A stretch of DNA of 64,000 nucleotides from Massilia violaceinigra (GTDB taxonomy: Bacteria > Pseudomonadota > Gammaproteobacteria > Burkholderiales > Burkholderiaceae_D). The DNA lies in contig NZ_CP024608.1 of assembly GCF_002752675.1 (NCBI RefSeq), positions 1,178,001 through 1,242,000 on the forward strand, read 5' to 3'. The position numbers were made by a program, and so were the translations under genes. Shown one piece after another: positions 35,256 through 45,576 of the stretch. Below the pieces are notes generated by a model, which searched no databases, was not told the DNA's origin, and worked only from the letters and a program-made list of their open reading frames with translations. The number at the start of each line of letters is the position of its first letter. Position 1 is the first letter of the stretch.

Positions 35256-37703
35256 ATGCGCCATCGCCTCCCTATGGTCCCGCTGACCATGTCCCTGCTC
35301 GCTGCCGCACCCAATGCGCATTCCCAGTACCAGCTGCCGCCGGCGCAGTTGCAGGCCATCGTGGATGCGCCGCGCGCCCCGGCGCTGGGCCTGTCGCCGC
35401 AGCGTAACCTGGCGATGATGGTCGATACGCCGGCCCTGCCCAGCATCGCGGAAGTGGCGCAGCCGGAACTGAAGCTGGCCGGCCTGCGCATCAATCCGCG
35501 CACCTATTCGCCGAGCCGCTTTTCCTTCGGCACGGGTCTCAAGCTGCTTGATATCGCGACCCAGAAGGAAATCAAGATCATGGGCTTGCCGCGCCAGCTG
35601 CGCCTGGCCGACAGCGCCTGGTCGCCCGACCAGCGCTACCTGGCCTTCACCCACGTCACCTACGCCGACCGCGATGGCGCGTCCGGCGTCGAACTGTGGC
35701 TGGTCGATATCAACACCCGCATCGCGCGGCGCCTGACCGCGCAGCCGCTGTCCTACCTGGACGGCTCGGGCTTTACCTGGATGCCGGACGCCAAAGGCCT
35801 GCTGCTGCACCTGAAACCCATCGGGCGCGGCAAGGCGCCGCAGTCGACCGGCGTGCCGGGCGGCCCGATTCTGCAGGACAGCCAGGTCAGCGTGGGCGCG
35901 CGCCAGCTGCGCACCTACCAGGATTTGCTGAAAAATGAAGAAGACGCGCGTCTGTTCGAGCACTATGCCAGCTCGCAGCTGGCGCTGGTCGACCTGTCGG
36001 GCAAGCTGCGCCTGATCGGCAATCCCGAATTGTTCACCAACGTGTCGGTGGCCCCCAACGGCAAGCTGCTGCTGGCCTCCGTGCTGCAGCGCCCCTTCTC
36101 GTACGTGGTGCCGGCATCGGCCTTTCCGCGCCGCGTCGACGTGCGCGATTTGAGCGGCAAGCCCGTGCACCTGGTGGTCGAGAAGCCGCTTGAAGAAGGC
36201 CTGCCACCGGGGAACGATGCCGTTTCCGCCGGCGTGCGCAAGGTCAGCTGGCGCGTCGACGCCCCGGCCACCCTGGTCTGGGCCGAAGCCCAGGATGGGG
36301 GCGATCCGGCCAAGGCGGCCGAAGTGCGCGACATCGTGTATTCGCACGCCGCGCCCTTCGCCGGCGAGCCGAAGGTGCTGGCCAGGCTCGGTTCGCGCTA
36401 CGACCGCGTGGTCTGGGGCAATGGCGATGTCGCCCTGCTGGGCGAAGGCTGGTACAAGACGCGCGCCGTCAAGATCTGGCGCATCCAGCCGGAGCACGAC
36501 ACGGTGGCGCCCGAGCTGCTGTTCTCCTACTCGGCCGAAGACCGCTACAACAATCCCGGTTCGCCCGTGACAATGCCCGACAGCGCGGGCCGTCCGCGCC
36601 TGGTGCTGGGGGCCGATTCGACCATCCTGCTAGGTGGCAGCGGCGCCTCGAACGAAGGCGACCGTCCGTTCCTGGACCGCTTCAACCTGACCACCAAGGC
36701 CAAGGAGCGCCTGTTCCAGAGCGAGGCGCCGTATTACGAGAGCATCGTGACGGTGCTCAGCGACGATGGCACGCGCCTGCTGACCACGCGCGAGTCGCCC
36801 ACCGAGCGCCCCAACTTTTATGTGCGCGACCTGAACCGCAGCGGCGCGGCGCAACTGACGGCGCTGACCAATTTCCCGCATCCGACCCCGCAGTTGAAAG
36901 ACGTGCAGAAGGAGCAGATCCGCTACAAGCGCGCCGACGGCGTCGACCTGACCGCCACGCTGATGCTGCCGCCGAACTACGAAGCGAAGCGCGACGGCCC
37001 GCTGCCGCTGCTGATGTGGGCTTATCCCCAGGACTTCAAGAGCGCCAGCGCGGCCAGCCAGACTACCGGCTCGCCATTCCGTTTCAATGCGATCAGCTAC
37101 TGGGGCCCGGCGCCGATGCTGGCGATGGGCTACGCGGTGCTCGATAACCCGTCGATGCCGATCGTCGGCGCCGGCGACGCTGAACCGAACGACAGCTATC
37201 TGCCGCAGCTGGTCGCCAACGCCGAAGCGGCGGTGGCCGAAGTGGTGCGGCGCGGCGTGGCCGAGCGCCACCGCATCGCCATCGGCGGGCACTCGTACGG
37301 CGCCTTCATGACCGGCAACCTGCTGGCCCACACGCGCCTGTTCAAGGCCGGCGTGGCGCGCAGCGGCGCCTATAACCGCACGCTTACCCCGTTCGGCTTC
37401 CAGTCCGAGGAGCGCGAGTTCTGGAAGGCGAAGGAGGTGTACCAGGCCATGTCGCCGTTTAATAACGCGGACAAGATCAAGGATGCGCTGCTGCTGATCC
37501 ACGGCGAGCAGGATAACAATTCGGGCACCTTCCCGATGCAGAGCGAGCGCATGTTCCAGGCCATGAAGGGCCTGGGCGGTACTGCGCGCCTGGTGATGCT
37601 GCCTAACGAAAGCCACGCGTACCGCGCGCGCGAATCGATCATGCACATGCTGTTCGAGACCAATTCCTGGCTCGACAAATACGTCAAGAACGCCAAGCCG
37701 TAA
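35256..37703 (+). CDS. S9-family serine peptidase (prolyl oligopeptidase superfamily, glutamyl-endopeptidase-like)
   Basis: An 815-residue exported peptidase with a short signal peptide (cleavage near AHS at about 23). Residues 30-560 are a beta-propeller-like N-terminal domain, and the last 250 residues are the alpha/beta hydrolase. The nucleophile serine lies in GGHSYGAFMTGN, the acid in HGEQDNNSGT and the base in NESHAYRARE. It would cleave peptides in the periplasm or outside. It is monocistronic and closed by a hairpin at 37713. Confidence 0.9.
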   Translation: MRHRLPMVPLTMSLLAAAPNAHSQYQLPPAQLQAIVDAPRAPALGLSPQRNLAMMVDTPALPSIAEVAQPELKLAGLRINPRTYSPSRFSFGTGLKLLDIATQKEIKIMGLPRQLRLADSAWSPDQRYLAFTHVTYADRDGASGVELWLVDINTRIARRLTAQPLSYLDGSGFTWMPDAKGLLLHLKPIGRGKAPQSTGVPGGPILQDSQVSVGARQLRTYQDLLKNEEDARLFEHYASSQLALVDLSGKLRLIGNPELFTNVSVAPNGKLLLASVLQRPFSYVVPASAFPRRVDVRDLSGKPVHLVVEKPLEEGLPPGNDAVSAGVRKVSWRVDAPATLVWAEAQDGGDPAKAAEVRDIVYSHAAPFAGEPKVLARLGSRYDRVVWGNGDVALLGEGWYKTRAVKIWRIQPEHDTVAPELLFSYSAEDRYNNPGSPVTMPDSAGRPRLVLGADSTILLGGSGASNEGDRPFLDRFNLTTKAKERLFQSEAPYYESIVTVLSDDGTRLLTTRESPTERPNFYVRDLNRSGAAQLTALTNFPHPTPQLKDVQKEQIRYKRADGVDLTATLMLPPNYEAKRDGPLPLLMWAYPQDFKSASAASQTTGSPFRFNAISYWGPAPMLAMGYAVLDNPSMPIVGAGDAEPNDSYLPQLVANAEAAVAEVVRRGVAERHRIAIGGHSYGAFMTGNLLAHTRLFKAGVARSGAYNRTLTPFGFQSEEREFWKAKEVYQAMSPFNNADKIKDALLLIHGEQDNNSGTFPMQSERMFQAMKGLGGTARLVMLPNESHAYRARESIMHMLFETNSWLDKYVKNAKP

Positions 37704-37712
37704 AACGCGAAA

Positions 37713-37732
37713 GGGGCCGCATTGGCGGCCCC
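37713..37732 (+). terminator. Terminator hairpin after the S9 peptidase gene
   Basis: GGGGCCGC and GCGGCCCC form a perfect 8-bp stem around ATTG, starting 10 bases after the stop. Only a loose pyrimidine stretch (TCTTTC) follows. Confidence 0.55.
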
Positions 37733-37809
37733 TCGGGGTCTTTCAAGCGTACGGCCCCGCGCCGATGCTTATGTTAATGTCATCGCTCCACCAACCAGGA
37801 GCGACCCAC

Positions 37810-37977
37810 ATGAACCCAGCAGCCATCGACTTTCACCGCGCACCGGACCCCGTGCCGGTCGATGAACCATCTCCGGAGCCGTTCGACAATCCCCACCCGC
37901 ATCACCCGCCGGTCAAGCACCCGCAGGACGACGATCCGGTGCCCGACCCGAAGCCGAGCACCTTTTTCCTGCACTAG
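37810..37977 (+). CDS. Pro/Asp/His-rich miniprotein
   Basis: A 55-residue protein with about a quarter proline plus many Asp and His (PHPHHPPVKHPQDDD). It has no signal peptide or membrane segment and looks disordered; the His/Asp clusters could bind metal. CAGGAG sits about 10 bases before the ATG, between a terminator and the convergent tamB, so it would be its own transcription unit. The stop is one base from the tamB stop codon. Function unknown. Confidence 0.55.
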   Translation: MNPAAIDFHRAPDPVPVDEPSPEPFDNPHPHHPPVKHPQDDDPVPDPKPSTFFLH

Positions 37978-37978
37978 G

Positions 37979-40900
37979 CTAGTCGAACGCCCACGAATAC
38001 AGCACGTCGAGCGCGGTGTTGGTTCCGGTCTGGAACTGCAGCGTGATGCGCGGATTGAGCTTGTAGCGCAGCTTGACCAGGCTCGATGCGGTCGTCGCCC
38101 CCTGCTCGAAACTGAGGTAGGCGCGCGACGAAATCCGCTTGCCGACCGTGACCACGGTGCTTTCCAGTCCCTTGGCCTGCGACAGGCCCAGTTCATCGAC
38201 CCCCAGCGAATTGGCCAGGCGCGACTGGAAACCGCCGCCGCTGCCCGAGCCGCCCAGCAGGGCAGCGGCGGCGGCGCTGAGCAGGCCCGCCTCGTTGCCC
38301 GATGTCGCGGCCATGCCATGTCCCAGCACCAGCCAGGACAGCTTTTCGCTGTCCGGCACCGACGGCGTCGACACCAGCTTGGCCACCGGCGAGAGGGCCG
38401 AGCCGCGCACTTCGACACCGGCTTCGACGTTGGTCTCGGACAGCTGCTCGCCCTCCGGCCGGCTGCGCACGGCGAGGATGTTCAGTGCCGGATTGTCGGA
38501 CGGGCCGCTGAAGGTCAGCACGCCGCGTTCGATGTCGAGGTTCTGCCCATACGCCTTGTAGGTGCCGCTGACCACGCGGATGGAGCCGTTCACGCGCGGC
38601 GGACGCCCGCCCGTGGTGCGCACCCGCAGCGCACCTGCCAGTTCGGCATCGATGCCCATGCCGCGCAGGCGGAAGGCGTTGCCCAGGTCGGCCTCCACAT
38701 CCATCGTCAGCGGCATGGTCGGCTCGCCCTTGACCGCCGGCGTGCCGACCCCGGCCCGTCCCAGCACGATCACGTCGTCCGACAAGGTGGGGCGGCCTTG
38801 CGGCGCCAGTTCGATCAGCGCGCGGTCGGCCTTGAATTTGCCTTCCAGCGAAAAGCGCTTGGCGTCGCGCACCAGCGTACTCTGGCCGCTGATGACGACG
38901 GTGCGGTCGGGGCGCGACAGGATTTCGAGCTTGTCGGCCACCAGTTTCAACTGCATGGTCGCTTCGCCGCCGGCGAAGCGCACCGCGCCGTCGGCCACCA
39001 TCGTGCCCTGTACGCCGTCGAAACTGAGGCGCTGCAGCAGCAGCTGGTCGCCGGCCAGTTGGGCGCGCAGCTGGCCGTTACTGAGCTTGATGCCCTGTTC
39101 GGCCCAGCGCAGCGCCAGTTTGTCGCCGTTGACGCTGCCGTTCAGGGTCGGGGTGCCGACCGTGCCGCCGCCGGTCAGCGCGAGCTTCAACGCGCCATCC
39201 AGTTCCAGCGCCGGCTGGCCGGTGAAGGGAGCCAGCCACGCGATCGAGACCATGTCGGCGTTCGCCGTCATTTTCAAGGGGCTGGCGTTGCCCAGGCGGC
39301 CGTCGATCATTTGCGCGGTGGCGTCCACGTCGGCCTGGCCGACGCGGGTGCCGTCGACCTTGGCCTGCATGCGCAGCACGCCCTTCGCCACGTCGGCGCG
39401 CAGGTCGAGCGTGCGCAGGCCCAGCACCACCGGCACTTCGGCGCCGGCGATGATGTCGCCGCTCTCGCGGAAGACGTGCACCGAGCCGTTCAGGGCTGGC
39501 GTGGCGCCGCTTGGTGCCTGCATGTCGAGCGCCCAGTCGGCGCCCAGCAACAGGTTACCGCTGATGGCGTCGCGCATGCCCGGCGAGAATTGCGCCAGGT
39601 AGGTGAGCGGCACGCCGGCCGCCACGCCCTTGCTGGTCCAGTGCGGGCCGTTTTTTTCCAGCGACTGGATGCTCACGCTGCCGTTGGGCAGCTTGATGAC
39701 CGCGTTGCTCATGCTGATCTGCTGCGGCTTGGCCAGGCCGGCCACGCCGGCGCCGGGTGCGACCGCAATGCGCACAGGTACCGGCGCCTGCAGCGCGAAC
39801 GCGTAGCGGCCCTTGTTCTGCAGCGCCGCCACGGTGCCGGTCCAGGCGCTGTTGGCCCAGCCGCCGCGGATGTCGCCGGTGGCGTCGAACGCTTCGCTGC
39901 GCGCGTCCAGTCGGATGACGTGAGCGCCGCGCGTGCCGCTCGTTTGCAGGTGCGCGCTGTCGATGCGGGTGTCGCCGCTGACGTATTCGGTGATGGCGAT
40001 GTCGCTCACCAGAGGATCGTCGGCCCCGCGCCCGCTGCCAAGGTTGGCGCTGGCGCGCAGGGTCTTGACCTGGTGCTTGCCGAGCACTTTGAGGTTCTGG
40101 CCTTCCAGCGCGGCGCTGACGGCCGGTGCGGCCATCGTGCCCGACACGGTGCCCGAGCCTTTGAGCACGCCGCCGAAGTCGGGGCCGAGCGCGGCCAGCT
40201 GGGTCGCGTCGATACGCCAGTCAAGCTTGTCGGCGGCAGTGCCGAAACTGCCCTTGGCGGCCACGATGTTCGGTCCCACGTGCAGGTCGACGTCGGCGTT
40301 CGAGACGTGTTTGGCGTCGGCGGCGATCTTGGCATGGCCCCACAGCGGCGAATTGGCCAGGGTCGATGGCTGCAGCGCCAGATTCAGGTTGCCGCGCCAG
40401 TCCGGACCAGAGCGGCCGGTAACGTCGAACGTGCCGTTGATGCTGCCCGCCAGCGGCGAGCCGAAGGCGCCCGGATTGAAGCGCTGCGCCGTGCCGGCCG
40501 CCTTGACTTCGACCGCGCCCGCATTTGGTCCCCCCGCGAGCCATGCTTCGCCGCTGGCGTGCAGCAGGCTGTTATTGGTCTTGCGCGCCGCCGCTATCCA
40601 ACCGAGGCCGGTCGCGTCGACCTCGAACGTCGTGCGCGGCGCCTTCATGGTGCCGGTGACGACGCCGTTGGCCGCCAGCGCGCCGTACAAATCGCTGCGC
40701 GCAGCCGCCAGGTCGGTGGCGTTGACGCGCCAGGTGAGCTTTTCGCCGGGTGCGCCGAACGAACCTTGCAATTGCGCCGTATTTTTTCCCAGCGCCAGCG
40801 TGGCGTCCACGCCGCTGATGTGGGCGGCGTCGGCATTGAGTTTGCCCTTGCCCGACAAAGGCTGGTCGAACAGGCGGCTTGGCCGCAGCGCGAAGTCGGC

Positions 40901-42400
40901 CGCCACTTTCCAGGCTGGCGCAAGAACGCCGGCGGCGTTGATGTCGGCATTGATGTCGGCCTTCGGCAAGTCGCCGAACGCGGCCGGGTTGAACTTGACG
41001 GCACTGGCGCTGACCTTGAATTCACGCTTGCCGGCCAGGTTGGCGCTGCCGGTCAGGCCCACGCTGCTGCCGCCGGCGGCCAGGCGCGCCTGCTGCACGG
41101 TCAGCACGTTGTCGGCCAGGGTGGCTTTCGCTTCCAGGCGCATGCCCGCTTCCACCAGTTTGGTGGTGAAGGTCTGGGTGGTGCCCGCGTTGGCGACCGT
41201 GATGTCGCCGGCGATGTTGGTCGACTTCATGCGGCTGTGGATGCGCTTGAGGTCAATGCCGTCGGTATGCAGCGCAAAGCCGGCCGTGCCGATACCTTTG
41301 TCGGCGGCGCTGCGCGCCACCGTGCCGCTGCCGGTGAATTTGCCGGCCTCGCCCAGGTCGATCAGCACCGCGCCGATTTCGAGCGCCGACAGGTTGCCTT
41401 TCAGTTCGCCGCGCATGGAGCGCAGCGGCAGGCGTTGCAGGTCGATCGGGCCGGTCGCGCCGGCGTTATCGATCGTGACGCTGCCGGCGATGTTGCGGTT
41501 CGCTTCGATGCGCGCGATGATCGTCAGCGACAGGTCGGCCTTGGGCAGTTCGGGATTGAAAAAGCCCGGGTCGATGTTCTTGCCATGGATGGTCATGGCG
41601 CGCAGCGGGATCGGGTCGAACGGCGCCAGCGTGAATTTGGCGTCGCCCTGGGCCTTGCCCGAGACGGCGGTGGCGTCGAGCTGGGTGGTCACCAGGTCGC
41701 CGCCCACGCGCAGCTTGATCTGCGCCGGCTGCTGTCCGGCGGGTACCACGAGCTGGGTCAGGCTGGCCGTGCCGGCCAGCTTGAACGGCTTGTTCGCGCC
41801 GATGCTGGCGTCGGCCATGGCCTTGCCCCAGGGGGTGATGGCGCTGGCCTTGCGCAGCGCCCATTGCTGCTGGTCGCCCAGCAGGTCGAAGCGCACGTCG
41901 GCGATCACCGTTTCGGCACCCGGGACGGCCGCATTGGTCAGGATGACCTTGGCAAGGCGCGCATCGTCGACTTCGAGCTTGAAGGGCGGCGCGAGTTTGA
42001 CCGGCATCTTGGCCGGTTCGCCTTCGCGCAGGGTATTCATGCGCAGGGTGGCCACGTGCAGTTTGTTGATGGCCACGCCGCGGCTGAGGTACTGGAAGGG
42101 CGACCAGTCGATGTCGATGTTCTCGGCGGTGATCACCTGTTCCGGGGTGCGGTAGACGACTTTATCGAGGTGCATGGCGCCGTACAGCGAGCCTTTCACG
42201 CCGCTGACGACGATGCTGCCGCCGCTGGCGTTGGCCACGCGCTGGACCAGCATTTGCAGGGTCGTTTCGCGGCCGAGGTACCAGTAAGCGCCGCCCAGCA
42301 GGGCGCCGGTGACGGCGACGCCGATGGCGACGCGGCGCGGCCAGCGGCGCTGGCCGTGCTCGCGGGGCGGCGGGGTGGTGGGAGTGTCGGCGGTAGTCAT
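37979..42400 (-). CDS. tamB: Translocation and assembly module inner-membrane component TamB
   Basis: A 1473-residue envelope protein. An N-terminal anchor helix (VAIGVAVTGALLGGAYWYLG) is followed by a very long run of repeated beta strands forming a periplasmic groove, and the C-terminal TamB domain (about the last 350 residues: LTFSGPSDNPALNILAVR, SWLVLGHGMAA, LQFQTGTNTALDVLYSWAFD). TamB bridges the two membranes and acts with TamA in outer-membrane protein insertion or lipid transport. The ATG shares a base with the tamA stop (TGATG), so the pair is coupled. Confidence 0.93.
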   Translation of the reverse strand: MTTADTPTTPPPREHGQRRWPRRVAIGVAVTGALLGGAYWYLGRETTLQMLVQRVANASGGSIVVSGVKGSLYGAMHLDKVVYRTPEQVITAENIDIDWSPFQYLSRGVAINKLHVATLRMNTLREGEPAKMPVKLAPPFKLEVDDARLAKVILTNAAVPGAETVIADVRFDLLGDQQQWALRKASAITPWGKAMADASIGANKPFKLAGTASLTQLVVPAGQQPAQIKLRVGGDLVTTQLDATAVSGKAQGDAKFTLAPFDPIPLRAMTIHGKNIDPGFFNPELPKADLSLTIIARIEANRNIAGSVTIDNAGATGPIDLQRLPLRSMRGELKGNLSALEIGAVLIDLGEAGKFTGSGTVARSAADKGIGTAGFALHTDGIDLKRIHSRMKSTNIAGDITVANAGTTQTFTTKLVEAGMRLEAKATLADNVLTVQQARLAAGGSSVGLTGSANLAGKREFKVSASAVKFNPAAFGDLPKADINADINAAGVLAPAWKVAADFALRPSRLFDQPLSGKGKLNADAAHISGVDATLALGKNTAQLQGSFGAPGEKLTWRVNATDLAAARSDLYGALAANGVVTGTMKAPRTTFEVDATGLGWIAAARKTNNSLLHASGEAWLAGGPNAGAVEVKAAGTAQRFNPGAFGSPLAGSINGTFDVTGRSGPDWRGNLNLALQPSTLANSPLWGHAKIAADAKHVSNADVDLHVGPNIVAAKGSFGTAADKLDWRIDATQLAALGPDFGGVLKGSGTVSGTMAAPAVSAALEGQNLKVLGKHQVKTLRASANLGSGRGADDPLVSDIAITEYVSGDTRIDSAHLQTSGTRGAHVIRLDARSEAFDATGDIRGGWANSAWTGTVAALQNKGRYAFALQAPVPVRIAVAPGAGVAGLAKPQQISMSNAVIKLPNGSVSIQSLEKNGPHWTSKGVAAGVPLTYLAQFSPGMRDAISGNLLLGADWALDMQAPSGATPALNGSVHVFRESGDIIAGAEVPVVLGLRTLDLRADVAKGVLRMQAKVDGTRVGQADVDATAQMIDGRLGNASPLKMTANADMVSIAWLAPFTGQPALELDGALKLALTGGGTVGTPTLNGSVNGDKLALRWAEQGIKLSNGQLRAQLAGDQLLLQRLSFDGVQGTMVADGAVRFAGGEATMQLKLVADKLEILSRPDRTVVISGQSTLVRDAKRFSLEGKFKADRALIELAPQGRPTLSDDVIVLGRAGVGTPAVKGEPTMPLTMDVEADLGNAFRLRGMGIDAELAGALRVRTTGGRPPRVNGSIRVVSGTYKAYGQNLDIERGVLTFSGPSDNPALNILAVRSRPEGEQLSETNVEAGVEVRGSALSPVAKLVSTPSVPDSEKLSWLVLGHGMAATSGNEAGLLSAAAAALLGGSGSGGGFQSRLANSLGVDELGLSQAKGLESTVVTVGKRISSRAYLSFEQGATTASSLVKLRYKLNPRITLQFQTGTNTALDVLYSWAFD

Positions 42401-44304
42401 CAGAATGTAAAGCCCAGTGAGAAGTGCAGGCGCGCTTTTTTGAGCGCTTGTCCGTATGCGATGTCGACGTTGATCGGGCCGACCGGGCTGCGCCAGCGCG
42501 CGCCTAGCCCATAGCCCGATTCCGGTTTCAGGTCCTTGAATTTGTCGGCGGCGTTGCCGGCGTCGTAGAACACGGCCACGCCCCACGGTGGCTTGAACCA
42601 GTACTGGTATTCGACGCTGCCGGTGAGCAGATAGCGCCCGCCGACGATGGCGTCGCCTTCGCGCACGCCCAGTTCCTGGTAGCCGTAGCCGCGCACCGAC
42701 TGGTCGCCGCCGGCGCGGAACAGGAAGGTCGATGGCACGCCTGCCTTGTCGCGCGAGGCCAGCACGCCCGCTTCGGCGCGCACGATCAGATTGCTCGACG
42801 CGCCGAGCGGGCGGTAATTGATGAAACGCGTGCTGGCGCGCAGGAAGCGTTCGTCGGTCAGCACCGGCAGCACGGCGCCGCCGAACTGCGCGTTGAGCAC
42901 ATAGCCTTTGGTCGGCAGCACCAGGTTGTCGAGCGCGCGCTTGGTCCAGCTGAAGGTGAGCGGCACGCTCTGGCTGCGGCGTGTCTCCACGCCTTCGACC
43001 ATGCGCCGCTCGCTCAGGTATTCGAGCGTCAGGCTGCGTTCGAGCAGCGGCGAGCCCCAGGCGCGCCGTCCGGCCACGGTGGCCACGTTGGTCACTTCGC
43101 CGCGCAGGTCGTTGCGCTCGAAACCGGCGCCGAAGCTGTCGTTGTAGCCTTTTTCGGTGGTCGGGAAATAGAAGTCGGCGCGCGCGGTCTGGCGCTTCTG
43201 TTCCGTGATGACGTTACTTTTCATGCGCAGGCCGAACACATCGAGGTCGTCGTAATTGAGCTGGGCGCGCGCGCCGGTGTTGGTCGAATAACCGAGACCG
43301 ACGTCGACGTTCTTCTGCTTGTTCTCGGTCACGCGCACCAGCACCGGCAGGATCGCCGGGTTGGCCACGGGCGGGCGCGGGATGGCTTTCTGGTCGTCGG
43401 TCATGGCGTCGATGTCTTCCGACAGCGCCGCCGACATGTCGGCGCTCACTTCCACGGTGCTGAAGTAGCCGGTGTCCTGCAGGCGCGCCTGGAAGGCTTG
43501 CAGGGCCGCTTCGTTGTATTCCTGGCCGGGGCGGATGCGATTGAGGTTGCTGACGATGGTGCGCGAATAGCGCTTCAGGCCTTCGATGCGCAATTCGCCG
43601 AAGCGCGCTTCCGGGCCGCTGTCGAGGACCACCTTGAGCAGGGCGCGGCGCATGTCGGGGTCGACGATGGCGCTCGATTCAACCAGCTGGGCGCGCGGAT
43701 AGCGCGCCATCATCACCTGGCGCAGCAGGTTGCGCTTGGCGCCTTCCCAGTCGGCCTGGCGGAAGCGGCGGCCCACGGGCAGGGCCCAGCGGTTGCGCAG
43801 GTCGGCCGCGTCGTACGGGGTGGAATCGACGCCGACCGGCTCGAAGCCCTTGAGCACCAGTTCCACGTCGCCCACCAGCACCGGCTGGCCCGGGTCGACC
43901 GTGATGCGCGCCACGGGTTTACCGCCGCTGGTGTCCAGGCCCGCACTTACCTTGGGCGAGTAATAGCCCTCGGTGGCGATCAGGGTCTTGGCTTGCTCGG
44001 GCGCGGCCTTGACCAGGCGCTGCAACTGGTCGAGGTCGAGGCGCGGGTTGCCCTGCCAGCGCACCAGGTCGAGATTTTCTTCGAGCAGGTCGTCGAGCGG
44101 GCCGGGTGCGTCCACCTTGACCGAATAGTCGATGCCACGCGCGGGAGCTGGCTGCACCTGTACCTGGGATTCGGGCTGCGCCTGCTCTTGTGAGAAGGCC
44201 GATGCGGCGGGAGCGGCAAGGCACACGGTCACGGCGATTTGTGCCAAAATTCGCCGCTGGCGCGGCGTCCGGGCTGTTGTTTTGTCTGGTGTTGCGGGAA
44301 ACAT
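42400..44304 (-). CDS. tamA: Translocation and assembly module outer-membrane component TamA
   Basis: A 634-residue BamA-superfamily protein. A signal peptide ends near residue 37. Three POTRA domains follow (to about 275), then a 16-strand barrel. The conserved loop-6 motif VRGYGYQELG is present, and the protein ends in an aromatic (LHFSLGFTF). It is the outer-membrane partner of TamB encoded directly downstream, and is divergent from queC. Confidence 0.93.
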   Translation of the reverse strand: MFPATPDKTTARTPRQRRILAQIAVTVCLAAPAASAFSQEQAQPESQVQVQPAPARGIDYSVKVDAPGPLDDLLEENLDLVRWQGNPRLDLDQLQRLVKAAPEQAKTLIATEGYYSPKVSAGLDTSGGKPVARITVDPGQPVLVGDVELVLKGFEPVGVDSTPYDAADLRNRWALPVGRRFRQADWEGAKRNLLRQVMMARYPRAQLVESSAIVDPDMRRALLKVVLDSGPEARFGELRIEGLKRYSRTIVSNLNRIRPGQEYNEAALQAFQARLQDTGYFSTVEVSADMSAALSEDIDAMTDDQKAIPRPPVANPAILPVLVRVTENKQKNVDVGLGYSTNTGARAQLNYDDLDVFGLRMKSNVITEQKRQTARADFYFPTTEKGYNDSFGAGFERNDLRGEVTNVATVAGRRAWGSPLLERSLTLEYLSERRMVEGVETRRSQSVPLTFSWTKRALDNLVLPTKGYVLNAQFGGAVLPVLTDERFLRASTRFINYRPLGASSNLIVRAEAGVLASRDKAGVPSTFLFRAGGDQSVRGYGYQELGVREGDAIVGGRYLLTGSVEYQYWFKPPWGVAVFYDAGNAADKFKDLKPESGYGLGARWRSPVGPINVDIAYGQALKKARLHFSLGFTF

Positions 44305-44389
44305 GTCGCTCCATTCGGGAAAATGCTTTTGGCATCTTACCGGATCGGCCTGAATGATGGCGAACGTCTAATGATTTGGAAAATACACT

Positions 44390-45094
44390 ATGCAACAAGC
44401 TGACGGCGCACTGGTTTTGTTTAGCGGCGGGCAAGACTCCGCCACCTGCCTGGCCTGGGCGCTGGAACGCTACGGGCGGGTCGAAACCATCGGTTTCGAC
44501 TACGGCCAGCGCCACGCGATCGAACTGACCGTGCGCCCCACGGTGCTGGGCAAGATGCGGGCATTGAAGCCCGATTGGGATGCGCGCCTGGGGGAGGATC
44601 ACATGGTCGACCTGTCCCTGATCAGCAAGATTTCGGACACCGCCATGACCAGCAACGTGGCCATCGAAATGCAGGCCAACGGGCTGCCCAATACCTTTGT
44701 ACCGGGCCGCAACCTGCTGTTCATGACCGTGGCGGCTACGGTGGCTTACCGGCGCGGCTTGAATGTGCTGGTCGGCGGCATGTGCGAAACCGATTTTTCC
44801 GGCTATCCGGATTGCCGCGACGACACCATGAAGGCGCTGCAGGTCGCGCTCAACCTGGGCATGGCCACGCGCCTGAAGCTGGAAACGCCGCTGATGTGGA
44901 TCGACAAGAAGCAAACCTGGCAGCTGGCGCACGAAGCCGGCGGCGACGCCCTGGTCGACCTGATCCGGGAAGACACCCACACCTGCTACCTGGGCGAGCG
45001 CGGCGCGCTGCATGCCTGGGGCTACGGTTGCGGCACCTGCCCGGCCTGCGCCCTGCGCGCGCGCGGCTACCTGCAGTACGCCGGCGCCGCATGA
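44390..45094 (+). CDS. queC: 7-cyano-7-deazaguanine synthase
   Basis: A 234-residue enzyme converting CDG to preQ0 with ATP and ammonia, in queuosine biosynthesis. The PP-loop [12 protein letters not shown] is near residues 12-23, the FVPGRNLLF segment is typical, and the zinc-binding cysteines are clear in HTCYLGE and [11 protein letters not shown] near the end. No other que gene is nearby. Its stop overlaps the DUF805 gene start (ATGA). Confidence 0.96.
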   Translation: MQQADGALVLFSGGQDSATCLAWALERYGRVETIGFDYGQRHAIELTVRPTVLGKMRALKPDWDARLGEDHMVDLSLISKISDTAMTSNVAIEMQANGLPNTFVPGRNLLFMTVAATVAYRRGLNVLVGGMCETDFSGYPDCRDDTMKALQVALNLGMATRLKLETPLMWIDKKQTWQLAHEAGGDALVDLIREDTHTCYLGERGALHAWGYGCGTCPACALRARGYLQYAGAA

Positions 45095-45576
45095 ACGAGG
45101 CTGGGGAGCCGGCCGGGCCGGTTCATTACCAGCCGCATCTGTTCCAGGCAGCGGGCCGCATCGGCCGCGTGCGCTACATGGCGTATTCCATCGCACCGGT
45201 GGCGCTGTACCTGCTGTTCTCGTTCTGCGTGCTCTACTTCCGCACGGACCAGGTAGTCGACCTGCGTTTTCCGCTCCTGCTCCTGACCAGCGCGCTGCTG
45301 GCCGTGATTGCCTCGCGCCGGCTGCGCGACATCGGCCTGCCGTGGTGGCTGGCCGCGCTGCTGTTCGTCCCCATGGCGGGCGCGCCGGCATGGCTGCACT
45401 GGCTGGTGTTCGCCGCGCTGTCCCTCCTGCCCGGCAGCGAGCTGGCCAACCGGGACGGACCAGCACCCTGCGCCAACGATGGCCTCACGGTCGCCGCCGC
45501 TTACCTATGGATCGTACTGTTCGCGGGCGCCGCCTGGCTGATGCTGTCGCTGCGCGAGAGCCTGATGGCCATGTGA
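45091..45576 (+). CDS. DUF805-like small membrane protein
   Basis: A 161-residue inner-membrane protein with about four helices. It has the DUF805 signature: an aromatic/arginine lead-in ([16 protein letters not shown]), the [13 protein letters not shown] loop between helices 2 and 3, and [13 protein letters not shown] near the end. The family is common but of unknown function. It is coupled to queC by an ATGA overlap, which need not imply a shared role. Confidence 0.82.
   Translation: MNEAGEPAGPVHYQPHLFQAAGRIGRVRYMAYSIAPVALYLLFSFCVLYFRTDQVVDLRFPLLLLTSALLAVIASRRLRDIGLPWWLAALLFVPMAGAPAWLHWLVFAALSLLPGSELANRDGPAPCANDGLTVAAAYLWIVLFAGAAWLMLSLRESLMAM

Noticed and set aside
37862..42514. A 1550-codon open frame on the plus strand opposite tamB
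   Set aside because: It mirrors the tamB codons, its translation is rich in Arg, His and Gly with no domains, and tamB is a clear match on the other strand.
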